Notes: generated from the letters alone by a model not told the origin. Shown: positions 1-9,924, numbered from the stretch's first letter. The stretch: 64,000 nucleotides of DNA from Paenibacillus melissococcoides (GCA_944800085.1 CALYLO010000001.1:1663266-1727265), one strand, 5' to 3'. Numbers and translations: made by a program.

Positions 1-123
1 GCAGTATACCGGCTTCACTCCTAATGCTTGCAGCCCCTTGACCAGACTTAGCACATGGGTTTCCGTGCCGCCGACGGCCAAGCTATCCAACACCATCAGC
101 ACACGGTAGCCTTTATTTCTCAT
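1..123 (-). CDS. Glycosyltransferase, probable GT4 family (N-terminal 41 residues only)
   Basis: Partial gene running off the left edge of the window. The visible 41 residues start with a basic MRNKGYR, then a beta strand VLMVLDSL and the motif GGTETHVLSL. That motif is the hallmark N-terminal Rossmann strand and glycine loop of GT-B fold, GT4-type glycosyltransferases. The ATG overlaps the last 11 bases of the upstream GT2 gene, so the two are probably translationally coupled and add sugars to the same cell- or spore-surface glycan. The acceptor cannot be told from this fragment. Confidence 0.7.
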   Translation of the reverse strand, partial: MRNKGYRVLMVLDSLAVGGTETHVLSLVKGLQALGVKPVYC

Positions 124-844
124 TGCGCTTCAGCCGATTTTTTCCAAAGTATTTCCGGGACCGCTGATTCGGATGGCTGCGGTAATAATACAGAACATCC
201 GGCAGATTAGCGATATTCAGGGGCTTTGCCTTCAACGCCTTGGCAATAAATTCATAGTCTTCCGCACCTTCTATTCTCCTTGTATGCCCGCCGATCCCAT
301 CGAACAGCTTCCCGCGAAGCATGATGGTTCCATGGCATACGCAGTGGCCGCCGTTGGCATATACTTTGCGTATTTGTTCCCCGTACCGGATCCAGCCCGC
401 TCTTGATTTCGGCTCCAACAGACTGTGATGGAACACTTCATAGTTGGTTCCCACCACCTCGATTTCCGGTCGGCTCAGCAAGAAGTGAACTTGCCGCTCC
501 AGACGTTCATGATGCGAAATATCATCGGAGTCCTGGGCCGCGATATATTCTCCCGCAGCCAAAAAGAAGCCGGTCGTCACCGCTCCGGCATAGCCGATAT
601 TGCGGGGCAGGGGCACCGTTATAAACGTGCGGTCGCCCAATTGCTCCCGATTGACCTCCAGCCAGTTCTCCACCTGCAGCAAAGAATCGTCTGTCGAGGC
701 ATCATCGACAAGAATGATTTCCCAGTTCGGGTAAGTTTGCCGTAGGAGGCCATCCAAGCAATCTGTCAAAAAAGCTGATTTGTTATAGTTTGTGATAACA
801 ATACTTACTAGACCGGGTACTCTCGGGTAGGTCATCATTTTCAC
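113..844 (-). CDS. Family 2 glycosyltransferase
   Basis: A 243-residue GT-A fold glycosyltransferase. It opens with VSIVITNYNKSAFL, the nucleotide-sugar binding strand of GT2 enzymes, followed by QTYPNWEIILVDDASTD. The metal-binding DxD-type motif is QDSDD (about residue 104-108), and GAEDYEF is in the usual place for the catalytic-base region. There are no membrane segments, so it is a cytoplasmic or peripheral enzyme transferring sugar from a nucleotide donor. It overlaps the downstream GT4 start by 11 bases and lies just downstream of two small DUF2642-like genes on the same strand. Similar neighbourhoods occur around spore-surface glycosylation genes, but that link is inference. Confidence 0.85.
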   Translation of the reverse strand: MKMMTYPRVPGLVSIVITNYNKSAFLTDCLDGLLRQTYPNWEIILVDDASTDDSLLQVENWLEVNREQLGDRTFITVPLPRNIGYAGAVTTGFFLAAGEYIAAQDSDDISHHERLERQVHFLLSRPEIEVVGTNYEVFHHSLLEPKSRAGWIRYGEQIRKVYANGGHCVCHGTIMLRGKLFDGIGGHTRRIEGAEDYEFIAKALKAKPLNIANLPDVLYYYRSHPNQRSRKYFGKNRLKRNEK

Positions 845-861
845 CGCCTTATTTCAGCTTG

Positions 862-1065
862 TTATGAGATAACACGGACATAGGACACCATATGGAGTTG
901 AAAGATGGCATACTGTCCATTGTCATATCCCGTCAACCGGGAAGTGCGGACAGTCAGCTTCATATCGTCGACGGATACGAGAATGCCTGTTATCAAGTCC
1001 AATGCGCTTGCCACCTGGACTTGCTTTCCAATCAATGAACGGAGCTTTTCTTTCATTTCGATCAC
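862..1065 (-). CDS. Small DUF2642-like protein (YuzF-type)
   Basis: A 67-residue protein, MIEMKEKLRSLIGKQVQVAS and onward. It consists of one small beta-rich domain of the DUF2642 kind: a GKQVQV strand, ITGILVSVDDMKLTV, and a final strand IFQLHMVSYVRVI. The fold resembles an LSM/SH3-like barrel, and the family is common in Bacillales with no firmly assigned biochemical function. Only 7 bases separate it from the upstream 119-residue gene, whose C-terminal half looks like the same domain, so the two probably arose by duplication and are co-transcribed. Spore-coat involvement is possible but not shown here. Confidence 0.6.
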   Translation of the reverse strand: MIEMKEKLRSLIGKQVQVASALDLITGILVSVDDMKLTVRTSRLTGYDNGQYAIFQLHMVSYVRVIS

Positions 1066-1072
1066 CTTCCTC

Positions 1073-1432
1073 TTATTGAATTTGGAACGAGATGACTTGA
1101 TTCAGGTGCACAAGCACGATCGATCCATCCGACTCTCTAATTTCTGCATAGTCCTCTCCAACCTCGGTGATAATGCCTTGAATCGTTCCCCCGAACGAGG
1201 TCAATTCAACCTGGCGATGAACGTATCTCTCGAGCGATGGCTTGAGCGGCGAATTCGAACCGCGATTCCCTCCGCCCCCCATCTCCTCCCGAATCGCGGT
1301 CCGAAGCGCTTGAACGAGCCTGTCTCCTTGCAGCTCGTCCCCCGTGATAGACTCCTTGACGGCTTGCTTCATGAGTTGAGCCATTCCTTCAAAATAACGT
1401 TGCAACTCCTTTTCGTTTGCTTTCAATTTCAT
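1073..1432 (-). CDS. DUF2642-like protein with charged N-terminal extension
   Basis: A 119-residue protein. The first 60 residues are helical and charged (KANEKELQRYFEGMAQLMKQ), followed by a glycine/asparagine linker (GGGGNRGSN). The C-terminal 50 residues, RQVELTSFGGTIQGIITEVG through LNQVISFQ, match the DUF2642-like beta domain of the next gene. The start follows an AGGCGGG-type ribosome binding site. It is first in a short minus-strand run ending in two glycosyltransferases. Function unknown; a structural or spore-associated role is an inference from family distribution. Confidence 0.55.
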   Translation of the reverse strand: MKLKANEKELQRYFEGMAQLMKQAVKESITGDELQGDRLVQALRTAIREEMGGGGNRGSNSPLKPSLERYVHRQVELTSFGGTIQGIITEVGEDYAEIRESDGSIVLVHLNQVISFQIQ

Positions 1433-1611
1433 AATATTTCACCCGCCTTTCATTTCCGTATTAATAGAGTATAAAAAAAGGAGAAGGCTTGACTAAACTT
1501 CTCTCTATCTTTTGGCAAATTGTTCGTTTGAACGATCGCGTGAGATGGGGAATGTGGCCGATGACCGAGGGGAGCCATGCAACTATATTATCTAGCAGGG
1601 TTAAAAGATAA

Positions 1612-1643
1612 TAAAAAAAAGAACATCTATCGCAGATGTTCTT
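1612..1643 (-). terminator. Rho-independent terminator of the sulfate transport operon
   Basis: On the minus strand an AGAACATCT / AGATGTTCT stem with a 5-base loop is followed by eight or more T residues, 20 bases past the cysW stop. This is a strong intrinsic terminator. Confidence 0.9.
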
Positions 1644-1662
1644 CGATAAGGCCGGACCGCGC

Positions 1663-2541
1663 TCAGGCGCGCGTCCGCTCGAGCCATTGCTTCGCCGCGA
1701 GCGTGAACAGCGCCAGGGCGACCAGCAGCGAGGCCGAGGCGAACGCGGCGGAGAACTGGTACTCGTTATACAGGATTTCCACATGCAGGGGGAGCGTGTT
1801 CGTCTCGCCGCGGATATGGCCGGATACGACCGATACGGCTCCGAATTCGCCCATGGCGCGGGCGTTGCAAATCATAATGCCGTAGAGGAGCCCCCATTTG
1901 ATGTTCGGGAGCGTAATGCGGCGGAACATCGTCCATCCCTTCGCGCCGAGCGTGGCGGCCGCTTCTTCTTCCAGCGTGCCCTGAGCTTGCATGATCGGGA
2001 CGAGCTCCCGCGCCACGAACGGAAAGGTGACGAACAGCGTGGCGAGCACGATGCCCGGGAGCGCGAACACGATCTGCACATCATGCGCCGCCAGCCAGGA
2101 ACCGAACCAGCCGTGGGCGCCGAACAGCAGAATGAAGAGGAAGCCCGCAATGATCGGCGATACGGAAAAGGGCAGGTCGATGAGCGTGATGAGCCATTGC
2201 TTGCCGCGAAAGGCGAACTTGGTCAGGCACCATGCGGCGGCGATGCCGAATATCGTATTCAGCGGCACAACGATGAGGGCCGTCAGCAGCGTGAGCCGGA
2301 TGGCCGACAGCGCATCCGGCTCGTTCAATGCCGCGAAGTAGACCTCCGCGCCGCGCTTGAACGCCTGCGCGAAGACGGCTGCGAGCGGGAGCAGCAGGAC
2401 GAGACCGATGAAGCCGAGCGCGACCGCGATGAGCAGCCGCCGGACGAGCGGGGATTCGGTCGTGCAGCCGGCGCGGGGCTCAAGCTTGCGGGATGCCGGC
2501 GGCGGGGAAGGGGAGAAGGCGGCGGACGGAGAAGCGGCCAT
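1663..2541 (-). CDS. cysW: Sulfate ABC transporter permease CysW
   Basis: A 292-residue inner-membrane subunit of the sulfate/thiosulfate importer, with about six hydrophobic segments. The ABC-coupling EAA loop is visible as [22 protein letters not shown], with the invariant G. The characteristic CysW stretch [14 protein letters not shown] follows. The start at 2541 is preferred over a longer frame because GAAGGAGG lies 9 bases upstream on the minus strand. It is the last gene of sbp-cysT-cysW and ends just before a strong terminator. No cysA ATPase gene follows, which is unusual for this operon type. Confidence 0.9.
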   Translation of the reverse strand: MAASPSAAFSPSPPPASRKLEPRAGCTTESPLVRRLLIAVALGFIGLVLLLPLAAVFAQAFKRGAEVYFAALNEPDALSAIRLTLLTALIVVPLNTIFGIAAAWCLTKFAFRGKQWLITLIDLPFSVSPIIAGFLFILLFGAHGWFGSWLAAHDVQIVFALPGIVLATLFVTFPFVARELVPIMQAQGTLEEEAAATLGAKGWTMFRRITLPNIKWGLLYGIMICNARAMGEFGAVSVVSGHIRGETNTLPLHVEILYNEYQFSAAFASASLLVALALFTLAAKQWLERTRA

Positions 2542-2623
2542 GCGTGTAATCCTCCTTCGAGCTGAAAGTAATGTGAATAACGGGCGGCTGCCCATGAATG
2601 AATTCGGCAGGCATTCATGCGCT

Positions 2624-3487
2624 TCATAACGAGGTCATGCGGCGCGCCGCCTTCCATTGCAGCGTATTGATAAGGAGCTGCAGCAGAAAGGACAGGATGA
2701 GCATGACGAGCGCGACGGCGGTGGCTCCTGCGTAATCATACTGCTCCAGCTTGGTCATGATGAGCAGCGGCGCGATCTCGGTCTTGTACGGCATATTGCC
2801 GGAGATGAAGACGACCGAACCGTATTCCCCGATGCCGCGGGCGAAGGCGAGCGCGAATCCCGTCAGGAGCGACGGAAGGAGCTGCGGCACGATGATGCGG
2901 CGGAAGACGGTCAGCCGCTTCGCGCCGAGCGTGGCGGCCGCTTCCTCGACCTCCGTCTCCCATGATTCCAGCACCGGCTGAACGGTGCGGACGACGAAGG
3001 GGAGACCGATGAAGACGAGGGCGATCGCGATGCCGATCGCGGAGTAGGCGCTCGGGATGCTGATCGCGTACAGCCAGCGGCCAATCCAGACGTTCTCGGC
3101 GTAAATTGTCGTAAGCGCGATGCCCGCCACCGCGGTCGGCAGCGCGAACGGCAGATCGATAATGCCGTCGATCAGCCGCTTGCCGGGGAACGTGTAGCGC
3201 ACGAGCACCCAGGCGACGATAAAGCCGAACACGACATTGACCAGTCCGGCCGCGAACGCCGTCGCGAAGCTGATGCGATAGGCCGCCAGGACGCGCTCGT
3301 CGAAGACGGCGGCCCAGAACCCGCTCCAGCTCAGCTCAAGCGACTTCAGCACGACGGCAGACAGCGGGATGAGCACGAGCAGCGACAAATAGCCGACGGT
3401 GAATCCGAGCGTGATGCGGAATCCGGGCAGGACTGCATACGGTTTGCCTTTTTGCGGGGGCCGCTTTGGGGGTGATGTGGCAGTCAT
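2624..3487 (-). CDS. cysT: Sulfate ABC transporter permease CysT (CysU)
   Basis: A 287-residue polytopic membrane protein pairing with CysW to form the sulfate channel. It shows the EAA loop [20 protein letters not shown] and the family stretch [18 protein letters not shown] basic cytoplasmic N-terminus ([10 protein letters not shown]) precedes the first membrane segment. It lies 38 bases after the binding-protein gene and 82 bases before cysW on the same strand, so one transcript is expected. The length is normal for the family and no damage is seen. Confidence 0.9.
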   Translation of the reverse strand: MTATSPPKRPPQKGKPYAVLPGFRITLGFTVGYLSLLVLIPLSAVVLKSLELSWSGFWAAVFDERVLAAYRISFATAFAAGLVNVVFGFIVAWVLVRYTFPGKRLIDGIIDLPFALPTAVAGIALTTIYAENVWIGRWLYAISIPSAYSAIGIAIALVFIGLPFVVRTVQPVLESWETEVEEAAATLGAKRLTVFRRIIVPQLLPSLLTGFALAFARGIGEYGSVVFISGNMPYKTEIAPLLIMTKLEQYDYAGATAVALVMLILSFLLQLLINTLQWKAARRMTSL

Positions 3488-3525
3488 GGGGCATTGCCGC
3501 CTCCTTTTTGCAAGAGATTGAACGT

Positions 3526-4593
3526 TTACCGTTTATAGATTTCGTCGAACAGCGCGCCGTCGGCGAAATGCTTCTTGTGGGCCTCGGCCCAGCCGCCGAA
3601 CGGCTCCTGGATGGTCAGCAGCTTCACTTGCGGGAAGCGCTGCTCGTACTTGGCGGCAACGGATTCCAACCGCGGCCGGTAATAATGCTTGGCGGCGATG
3701 TCTTGCCCTTCCTCGCTATACAAATAGTCGAGGTAGGCTTCCGCCGCCTGGCGCGTTCCCCGCTTATCCACGATCTCGTCCACGACCGCGACCGGCGGCT
3801 CCGCCAGAATGCTGAGGCTCGGCACCACGATCTCGAATTTATCCTTCCCCAGCTCGTTGGTGGCCAGGAACGCCTCGTTCTCCCACGAGATCAGCACGTC
3901 GCCGATGCCGCGCTCGACGAAGGTGGTCGTCGCGCCGCGAGCGCCGGAGTCGAGCACGGGCACATTGCGGTAGAGGCTGCGCAGCCATTCCTTCGCCCGC
4001 TCCTCGTCATTGCCGCTTGCCGCGAGCGCATAGCCCCAGGCGGCAAGATAATTCCAGCGCGCGCCGCCCGAGGTCTTCGGATTCGGCGTGATAACCTGGA
4101 CATCCGGCTTCACGAGATCGCTCCAATCGCGGATGCCTTTCGGATTGCCCTTCCGCACGAGGAAGACGATGGTAGAATAATAAGGGGCGCTGTTGTCCTT
4201 CAACCGCTCCTCCCAGCCGTCCTTGATCAGGCCAGCCTGTTGGATGGCATCGATATCGTAGGCCAGGGCGAGGGTGACGACATCCGCCTGCAGCCCGTCG
4301 ATAACGGAACGCGCCTGCTTGCCGCTGCCGCCATGGGATTGCTTCACAGTAATGGACTGCCCTGTCTTCTTCTGCCAATACGCCGCAAAGGCTTGGTTGT
4401 AATCCGCGTACAGCTCGCGCGTCGGATCATAGGATACGTTCTGAAGCACGATGGGCTCCGTGCCGCTGCCGTCCGTTCCGCCTTGGGCGTCCGTCTTCGC
4501 GCCTCCGGATCCGTTACCGCAGGCGGCCGTCAGGCTCAAGGCCGCGATAAGTGCCCATAGCATCGCTTTTTTTCGGTATAGTCTGCCCTTCAT
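3526..4593 (-). CDS. sbp: Sulfate-binding lipoprotein (Sbp/CysP)
   Basis: A 355-residue extracellular solute-binding lipoprotein. The chosen start (4593) gives [20 protein letters not shown] with lipobox LTAAC at about residue 24. A GAGAGAGGAGC ribosome binding site supports it over the longer open frame. Family signatures are [16 protein letters not shown] (substrate-binding loop), [13 protein letters not shown] and [16 protein letters not shown], all typical of sulfate/thiosulfate binding proteins. It heads the operon, delivering sulfate to CysT/CysW. Regulation by cysteine or sulfur status is expected in Bacillales, but I could not assign a confident operator upstream. Confidence 0.9.
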   Translation of the reverse strand: MKGRLYRKKAMLWALIAALSLTAACGNGSGGAKTDAQGGTDGSGTEPIVLQNVSYDPTRELYADYNQAFAAYWQKKTGQSITVKQSHGGSGKQARSVIDGLQADVVTLALAYDIDAIQQAGLIKDGWEERLKDNSAPYYSTIVFLVRKGNPKGIRDWSDLVKPDVQVITPNPKTSGGARWNYLAAWGYALAASGNDEERAKEWLRSLYRNVPVLDSGARGATTTFVERGIGDVLISWENEAFLATNELGKDKFEIVVPSLSILAEPPVAVVDEIVDKRGTRQAAEAYLDYLYSEEGQDIAAKHYYRPRLESVAAKYEQRFPQVKLLTIQEPFGGWAEAHKKHFADGALFDEIYKR

Positions 4594-5104
4594 CTTGCAT
4601 GCTCCTCTCTCTCGGCTGCTTTCAGCTTCATCGCTGCGCCGTCTGCAGCCCGCACTGTCTGATTTGTGTGCGCTCACGCTCATTTTAACTATATATCCGA
4701 TAGGACAACTTGGTTATTATGGCGTATGCAAGTATGGTATCAGCCCTTTCGCGTGATAGTCAATAAAGATTTTCAGGAATGCAACTTATTCCCATCCCTG
4801 TCGAAAGAACCGTTCTTTCACGTCGTGAAAACGTTTTTGTTGATGCGGTTCCGGCAAGTGGAGGTCCGGTTTTATCCAAATTGCGCTTTAGGGAACAGGG
4901 CCTTTTCTCCTCTCGGTTTTGATAGAAGCAAATCTATGTTGGCGCAAGCATTTTGGGAGATTGGCGCTATCGAGGGATTGGCGAGATAAGGCAACCCGGA
5001 AGCAGGATAAATCGATTTCTTGCGTCGAAGTAGATTGGGGATGCAGTTCAAGCTGCGCGAGCGAATGCATGCGCAAGCAGTTGAGATTCGAGAGGAGGTC
5101 AGAC
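4594..5104. other. Intergenic stretch without a recognisable gene
   Basis: About 500 bases between the divergent sbp and a nucleotidyltransferase remnant. It must hold the sbp promoter. Open frames here have no recognisable motif and no convincing ribosome binding site. A short palindrome TTTCACGTCGTGAAA lies near 4817-4831. Confidence 0.5.
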
Positions 5105-5240
5105 ATGAACGTCGGACATGCGCGCAAGGCGGCGGCAGACTGGGTCATGCGGCATGCCAGCCGGGAGGAGGGATTCATGGGCCATTATGGGCGAGCACCC
5201 GGACATCGTGGAGAACTAGCACTTTGCTGCCTTCCTGTAA
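5105..5240 (+). pseudogene. N-terminal remnant of a nucleotidyltransferase-like gene
   Basis: A good ribosome binding site (GAGAGGAGG) precedes an ATG giving MNVGHARKAAADWVMRHASR then EEGFMG. This resembles the N-terminus of Paenibacillus nucleotidyltransferase-superfamily proteins, where a helix and EGF are followed by a GS-containing catalytic loop. That loop, and the rest of the roughly 250-residue protein, is missing; the frame runs into unrelated sequence. I read it as a truncated 5' end. Family assignment rests on remembered similarity of a short stretch, so confidence is low. Confidence 0.35.
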
Positions 5241-5495
5241 GCATAAGATCTAACGGTAAGATCTTGCGGACAGAGAAGGTAAACAACTGTATATGAAAGT
5301 CATAAGAAATCTCTTTCCTCCGGGGGAGATGGTCTTTTATTGTCATAGTGAATACGCTTACATTACACGGCTTCGAAGGCTTCATGACCTGTGCGTCTCC
5401 GTAGAAGGGAGGGAATTGATATTTGTCGGGCGCGAGGCAGTCCCGCCTAGAGAAGCGGCATGGGGGATTGTAAACCACACTCAGGAGGGAAAATA

Positions 5496-8040
5496 ATGCT
5501 ATCTTTGAAAAAGAGAATATCCCTGGCCTTATGCATGATGATGCTGATCGCTTTCATCCCGGTTCCGAATGCGCATGCGGCCGAGAGCGAGCCGGAGCTC
5601 CGCAATCTGGCCAAGGACTCCATCTATGTATGGTCGGAGGCGCCGGATTACCGCTACCCGGATACCGGTAACAAGCTGACGGACGGCAAAACCGGCGGCA
5701 CGAACGTGCTGGATCCGGCATGGACCGGACATTTGCAGAAGCAGACGCGGGAGATCGTATTCGATCTGGGCGAGGCGAAGTCGATCTCCAGCATCAAGTC
5801 CCACTTCCTTCAGGATTGGCCCGGTTCGGCCATCCTGTTCCCATTGACGGTCTCGATATACGTCTCGAACGATAACGTGAATTGGGGAGAGGTATCCCAC
5901 AAGGCGACCGAGCTGCTGTGGGTCGACGGTCCGCCCAAAGATCAGTACTATGTGTGGGACGGAAGCAAGGATGGCATTCCTGCGGCGGGGCCCGATGCCA
6001 ACATGGCTTATGGGCGCTACGTCAAAGTGATGTTCTCGATGCACCCGAAAGCCTGGACCTTCCTCGACGAGATCGAGATCATCGGAGCGGACGGCAAGCT
6101 GGAGGGCGCCAAGGAGGTGCCGGCCAAGTCGTTCGAATATTTGCGTCCGGGCGCGGATACGGCGGGAATCCGCAATCTGTCGCTCGTCTATAACGGATAC
6201 TACAGCGATGTGCCGGAATGGACGAAGGATAATTTGATTCCCGAGATTGGCTATGTCAATAAAAACGGGGAGCTGACGGACTGGTTCTTCGACGGCGTGC
6301 TGATGCTCGGCTTGAAGTCGCCCGAAGGACGCGATTTCGGCTTGGACTCGCTCTTGCCGGACTGGAAATGGTACCTCGGCAAAACCTTCAAGCCGGAAGG
6401 CGATATGAGCCAGTTGAATGAAGCGGTGAAGGAAGTCGGGCAGAAGTTGAAGCAGCCGGACTATAAAATGAAGGTGGTGGGGATGATCCCGCTTCCGGCC
6501 GAGCATGTGACGGACTTCGGCGATGTGGACGGGGACGGCGTATCCGAGAACTTCAGTGAAGGAAGGGTCGGTCGGGAGCAAGCGTTGGCCAATCGGCAGA
6601 AGGCGGTCCGCTGGTGGATCCAGGAATTCCTCAAGCGTTGGGAGGAGAACAATTACTCCAACCTGGAGCTTGTCGGCCTGTATTGGCTGGATGAGTCGAT
6701 TAGCACCAGCGAATCGGGTCCGGATTTCGTCCGCATGGTCAATGCCGATGTGCATGCGCAGGGCCTGACATCGTTCTGGATTCCGCACTCCATGGCGTAT
6801 AAAGCATTTATGTGGAAAGATGTCGGACTCGATGCGGCAGCCTACCAGCCGAATTATTTCTTCGAGCCGCTGCCGATCGATCGTCTGATTGACGGAGCCA
6901 AGACGGCGAAGCGGTTCGGCATGGGCGTAGAACTCGAGTTCGACAACCGCATGCTGACGGACGAGGCATTCCGCAAGCGGTTCCATGAATATCTCGATGC
7001 CGGCTATGAGTATGGCTTTGCTGGCCCGGACACGTTCAAGGCATACTACAAAGGAAGCGGTCCGGTGCTGCGCGACGCGGCGAACAGCCAGGATCCGCAA
7101 ATTCGCGAGCTGTACGACAGACTGTATCGATTCGCGAACGGCAAAAATACGGGCGGCAATACGTCGCCCGAAGCGTCGGACGCCTCGTTCCGCACGGCGG
7201 CCAATACCCCGGTAACCGGCACCCTCACGGCTGCCGACAGCGACGGGGATGCGCTGACGTATAGCATTGTCGACAACGGCACAAATGGCAAGGCCGTGGT
7301 GACGGATGCGTCGACCGGCGCCTTCACCTACACGCCGAATGAGGGAGAGACGGGCCCGGACACGTTCACCTTCAAGGCGAATGACGGTCAATCCGATTCG
7401 AATATCGCCACCGTAACGGTAACCATCGATTCGTCAGCGGCCGGATGGCAGACCCAATTGAGCGGGGCAAGCAACGTTCAGCCCGGGGCCTGGGGAGAAA
7501 TTCACCGTTACGTACGGCTTGAACGGCGGCTTGCAGAACATCTGTGCGCAGGATATCCGAGTCGAGTATGATCCTGCCTTTATGGAACTGATGTCCGGCA
7601 AATCGGTCAAGAAAGGCGTAAGCCTGATTGAGAGCGACAAAAAGACGCCCGGCAAGCTGCATCTGATTGTGGCCAGCCAAGGCGAGGGCAACGCGGTGAA
7701 CGGCGCGGCGGATCTGCTGGAGCTGACGTTCCGACTCAAGAAGGAGATCGGTTCGAAGACCGGCGTCATCTCTATCTCCAGCGCGGTGCTCGGCGATGAG
7801 CAGGGACGGGAAGCGCAGGCGACGCCCTCTTCGAAGACCATTCAAGCCGGGGCTTCGCTTCCCGGGGACTACAACGGGGACGGCAAGGTAACCGTTGGCG
7901 ATCTGGCTATCGTCGCCTCTCATTACGGCAAGACGAAGCACAGCCCGGATTGGGAGCGGGTGAAGCATATGGATGCGAACGGCAACGGGAAAATCGACGA
8001 CCAGGATTTGGCCTTCGTCAGCCGCAAGCTGATGAACTAG
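5496..8040 (+). pseudogene. Secreted DUF4855 - Ig-like - cohesin - dockerin protein, interrupted by a +1 frameshift
   Basis: The start at 5496 follows AGGAGGGA. The signal peptide is MLSLKKRISLALCMMMLIAF with AHA cleavage near residue 28. Domains in order are: discoidin/F5-8C-like carbohydrate-binding region (about 35-195), DUF4855 (about 200-565), cadherin/Ig-like domain (about 575-655), cohesin-like domain, and type I dockerin with two calcium loops (DYNGDGKVTVGDLA and DANGNGKIDDQDLA). The first frame stops at 7571. The cohesin and dockerin continue in the next frame to 8040. Removing one G from the G4 run at 7485-7488 restores VQPGPGEKFTVTYGLNG and a continuous protein of about 847 residues. 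The probable role is cell-surface or extracellular polysaccharide degradation. The shift may be real or a sequencing error. Confidence 0.8.
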
Positions 8041-8045
8041 AAGGG

Positions 8046-8085
8046 GCCGACACGCGCCAAGCGCTTGCGCTTCGCATGTGTCGGC
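8046..8085. terminator. Hairpin after the dockerin gene
   Basis: GCCGACAC pairs with GTGTCGGC around an inner GCGC-rich stem directly after the stop codon at 8040. There is no long T run, so it is a probable but weak terminator or mRNA-stabilising hairpin. Confidence 0.55.
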
Positions 8086-8152
8086 TCTTGTGCCGGCATA
8101 ACAGCTGAATGAGACGGGGACGCGAAGAGCTTCCCGGTCCCGATTACTATTG

Positions 8153-8452
8153 CTATTGCTGCTGCTGTTCAAGCCTGCCGAGCATGAGCCGGTAACTTCC
8201 GTTGCCATAATGAAGGATTCGCTTGACGCGAGAGATAATGGCCGTGCTTGCGCCGGTCTCCGCTTCGATTTCCATATACGTGCTGCCGTTCAACAGCATT
8301 TTGGCGACTTCCAGCCGTTGGGACAAGGCCTGCAATTCTTTCGGAGTCGTCAAGTCTTCGAAAAAATCATAACATTCCTCGATGCTTTGCAGCTTCATAA
8401 TGACCTCCAACAATTGCTCGATGGCCGGGTCGCCGGAACGCTTGGCATACAT
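8153..8452 (-). CDS. yerC: YerC/YecD family TrpR-like DNA-binding protein
   Basis: A 99-residue all-helical protein of the TrpR superfamily. The helix-turn-helix is in TPKELQALSQRLEVAKMLL followed by TYMEIEAETGASTAIISRVKRILHYG. The RVKR/LHYG ending of the recognition helix is typical of the YerC/YecD group of Firmicutes. It ends in a short polyglutamine tail (EQQQQ). Members are small transcription factors of mostly unknown ligand, often near pcrA/purine genes in Bacillus; here it stands alone. Length matches the family. Confidence 0.85.
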   Translation of the reverse strand: MYAKRSGDPAIEQLLEVIMKLQSIEECYDFFEDLTTPKELQALSQRLEVAKMLLNGSTYMEIEAETGASTAIISRVKRILHYGNGSYRLMLGRLEQQQQ

Positions 8453-8714
8453 ATCGTCCTATCAACTCCAATTCGAAATGAATACCATAAATGCGCATAC
8501 TCCTTATTTTTTGACAAGAAGCCGTCTATTTCCTTCTGTTTGTTCAAAAAACATTCACAATTTCGAACCTTTCCGAAAAACAGCCTGATACTACTTGGTG
8601 ATGCTTCAATGCGATAGCGTCCCGCTGCGGTTTATCCCTGCCGGATTCATGCGCCCGGGTGCCGCCGCGGTTCATCTGCCGCGCGTTGGAGCATGCTCGC
8701 GTTCGAGTACGCCT

Positions 8715-8743
8715 TTGCTAGATATTGGAATCCGTCATATACT
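8715..8743 (+). promoter_or_regulatory. Probable sigma-A promoter of the tyrosine catabolic operon
   Basis: TTGCTA (8715-8720) and TATACT (8738-8743) are separated by exactly 17 bases and lie 39 bases upstream of the hppD start. The preceding 260 bases (from 8453) hold no gene I can support. Confidence 0.6.
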
Positions 8744-8781
8744 CTCAGTGGCAGCAATCATGCGAGTGTAGGAGGGTGTTT

Positions 8782-9894
8782 ATGAAAAAACAAGCGATTA
8801 CCGAAAGAACGGAGCAAGAAATTTTCTCGATTCAGGACATCGACTACATTGAATTTTATACGGGGAACGCGAAGCAAGCGATGCACTATTTCGTCAAAGG
8901 GTACGGATTCCGTCCTATCGCTTATTCCGGCTTGGAGACCGGCAACCGGGAACATGTATCGTATGTTATCGAGCAGAACAAAATTCGGTTCGTTCTCTCC
9001 GGCGCTCTCTCAGACAATCATCCGATTGCCGAGTTCGTCAAATTGCACGGCGATGGGGTCAAGGATGTCGCATTGCGGGTCAGCAATGTTGAAAAGGCTT
9101 ACAAGGATGCGGTCTCGCGCGGCGGAATCGCCATTATGGAACCGGCTGAATATTCGGATGAGCACGGCAAGGTGAAAAAAGCGGTTATTGGCACGTATGG
9201 CGATACGATTCATACGCTGATAGAGCGGGACGATTATAACGGATTGTTCCTGCCTGGCTATCAGTCGATCGAAGATAGCCTGCCGCACCAGCCGGCCGGA
9301 CTGATCGGCATCGATCATGTCGTCGGCAACGTGGAGCGAATGGATGAATGGGTGGCTTACTATGAAAAAGTGATGGGCTTCAAGCAAATGATTCATTTCG
9401 ATGATGAGGACATCAGCACGGAATATTCGGCTCTCATGTCCAAAGTGATGCATAACGGGGGCAGAATCAAATTCCCGATCAACGAGCCGGCGACCGCTAA
9501 ACGCAAATCGCAGATCCAGGAGTATCTGGAATATTACAACGGCCCGGGCGTGCAGCATCTTGCCCTATTGACGAACGACATCGTCTCGACCGTGACGGCG
9601 CTGCGCGAGAACGGGGTGGAGTTCCTGAGCACGCCGGATACTTACTACGATATGCTGACGGAACGGGTAGGACGGATCGATGAGGATATCGCCAAGCTGA
9701 AGGAACTGAAAATTTTGGTCGATCGGGATGATGAAGGCTATTTGCTGCAGATATTCACGAAGCCGCTTGTCGACAGACCGACGCTGTTTTTTGAGATCAT
9801 TCAACGCAAAGGAGCCGTCGGCTTCGGCGAAGGCAATTTCAAGGCCTTGTTCGAATCGATCGAACGGGAGCAGGAACGCCGCGGCAACTTGTAG
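8782..9894 (+). CDS. hppD: 4-hydroxyphenylpyruvate dioxygenase
   Basis: A 370-residue non-haem iron dioxygenase that converts 4-hydroxyphenylpyruvate to homogentisate, the second step of tyrosine breakdown. The protein has two vicinal-oxygen-chelate halves. The expected iron ligands are present: His179 (GIDHVVGN), His259 (GVQHLAL) and Glu338 (LFFEIIQRKG). The C-terminal GFGEGNFKALFESIE helix that gates the active site is intact. The start at 8782 has AGGAGGG upstream. It is the first gene of an eight-gene co-directional operon ending at 16617, all whose steps except isomerisation of maleylacetoacetate can be assigned. Confidence 0.96.
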   Translation: MKKQAITERTEQEIFSIQDIDYIEFYTGNAKQAMHYFVKGYGFRPIAYSGLETGNREHVSYVIEQNKIRFVLSGALSDNHPIAEFVKLHGDGVKDVALRVSNVEKAYKDAVSRGGIAIMEPAEYSDEHGKVKKAVIGTYGDTIHTLIERDDYNGLFLPGYQSIEDSLPHQPAGLIGIDHVVGNVERMDEWVAYYEKVMGFKQMIHFDDEDISTEYSALMSKVMHNGGRIKFPINEPATAKRKSQIQEYLEYYNGPGVQHLALLTNDIVSTVTALRENGVEFLSTPDTYYDMLTERVGRIDEDIAKLKELKILVDRDDEGYLLQIFTKPLVDRPTLFFEIIQRKGAVGFGEGNFKALFESIEREQERRGNL

Positions 9895-9924
9895 CCCCGC
9901 GCCGCAGGAAGGAGTAGAAGCCGC

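Noticed and set aside
4823-4838. Possible cre-like site (GTGAAAACGTTTTTG)
   Set aside because: Key C and first W positions do not match, and it is over 600 bases from the nearest plausible target start.
5293-5496. 67-residue open frame before the DUF4855 gene
   Set aside because: No family motif and no ribosome binding site; the codon pattern is not convincing, and it overlaps the upstream region of a well-supported gene.
5529-7391. Long 620-residue open frame on the minus strand
   Set aside because: It is the mirror of the DUF4855 gene; its Arg/His-rich composition is typical of antisense frames in GC-rich DNA.
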